From: Henriciella sp.
GTDB lineage: Bacteria > Pseudomonadota > Alphaproteobacteria > Caulobacterales > Hyphomonadaceae
Direction: 5' to 3'
Length of the DNA stretch: 48,548 nucleotides
NCBI GenBank assembly: GCA_017642885.1
Contig: JAEPOM010000022.1
Span: 1 to 48,548 of the forward strand
Under the pieces are notes generated by a model that was not told the DNA's origin, did not search any database, and saw only the letters and a program-made list of their open reading frames with translations. A program made the position numbers and the translations under genes. Shown one piece after another: positions 48,512 to 48,548 of the stretch; the stretch's first letter is position 1; each line of letters begins with the position of its first letter.

Positions 48512-48548
48512 TTATGCAGCGATAGCGGTTTCCTTCAGTGCTGCATAG
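48512..48548 (-). CDS. C-terminal end of a probable transposase (partial)
   Basis: On the minus strand the window edge opens into a frame reading YAALKETAIAA followed by a TAA stop at 48514-48512. Only 11 full residues are visible, too few to identify by themselves. The position, 27 bases inside a terminal-repeat-like sequence, makes a transposase end the best explanation. Confidence 0.45.
   Translation of the reverse strand, partial: YAALKETAIAA

Larger units (their letters stand above)
48473..48548. mobile_element. edge of an insertion sequence, probably IS3 family (continues past window)
   Basis: TGAACCGCCCCGG at 48473-48485 resembles the terminal inverted repeats of IS3-family elements (TGxACCGCCCC-type ends). 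Directly inside it, the 3' end of a minus-strand open frame starts at 48512, as expected for a transposase gene that reads towards this end. The other end, the full transposase and any target duplication are outside the window. Family assignment is from memory of terminal sequences. Confidence 0.6.

Overview
The window is a gene-dense stretch of chromosome, roughly 58-60% GC by eye, from an alphaproteobacterium. The gene families and order (mutM-ubiE-ubiB, rpmH-rnpA-yidC-engB-argB-dapD, hpf-ptsN, DUF1036, carboxyspermidine-type polyamine genes) would suit a Hyphomonadaceae/Maricaulales-type organism. That placement is an inference from gene content, not a search result. The mutM-ubiE-ubiB trio commonly lies beside dnaA in this class, so the left edge is probably close to dnaA.

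Layout. 1-0.7 kb: 3' part of mutM. 0.7-3.3 kb (minus): a Flp-like pilin with an odd basic tail, then a DUF2330 exported protein overlapping an RnfD/NqrB-like membrane protein. 3.4-5.7 kb: ubiE-ubiB (ubiquinone synthesis). 5.7-10.2 kb (minus): a run of DUF547 protein, TVP38/TMEM64 membrane protein, FAD/disulfide oxidoreductase and an orphan histidine kinase. 10.4-17.6 kb (plus): a long housekeeping run, rpmH, rnpA, yidC, engB, GNAT, argB, a DUF1036 protein, a HAD nucleotidase and dapD. 17.6-18.8 kb: hpf-ptsN behind a probable sigma-54 promoter. 18.8-28.7 kb: mixed genes (MBL hydrolase, alpha/beta hydrolase, ThiF/MoeB-like E1, an unrecognised membrane protein plus vWA-like pair, two methyltransferases, a Pif1/RecD-like helicase, a LysR regulator). 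28.7-32.9 kb (minus): PspB-like protein, dut, a two-lobed aspartic protease bracketed by palindromic repeats, a tail-anchored unknown, coaBC.

33.2-36.5 kb is a complete phage-shock-type envelope stress locus. Divergent pspF faces a sigma-54 promoter that drives a 51-aa membrane protein, pspA, a 37-aa membrane protein, pspB, pspC and perhaps a 60-aa exported peptide. The small genes are the least described part. A palindrome between the two promoters touches the pspF -35 element, so PspF could activate psp and repress itself from one site.

36.5-37.8 kb holds a lower-GC membrane-protein gene split by one in-frame amber codon. 37.9-41.5 kb: rluC-like synthase, crcB, a YdjM-like membrane protein, yaiI and argF. 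41.7-45.8 kb: carboxynorspermidine dehydrogenase and decarboxylase genes (alternative spermidine route) separated by a thioredoxin-like lipoprotein and a crotonase. 45.8-48.1 kb: DUF817, VOC and SDR proteins. The right end is a tRNA-Thr(CGT) followed by AT-rich, gene-poor DNA and the edge of an insertion sequence, which looks like the border of an accessory region that continues outside the window.

No CRISPR array, rRNA, complete prophage or recognised defence system is visible. The best candidates for undescribed biology are the small proteins of the psp operon and the membrane/vWA gene pair at 21.8-23.8 kb.
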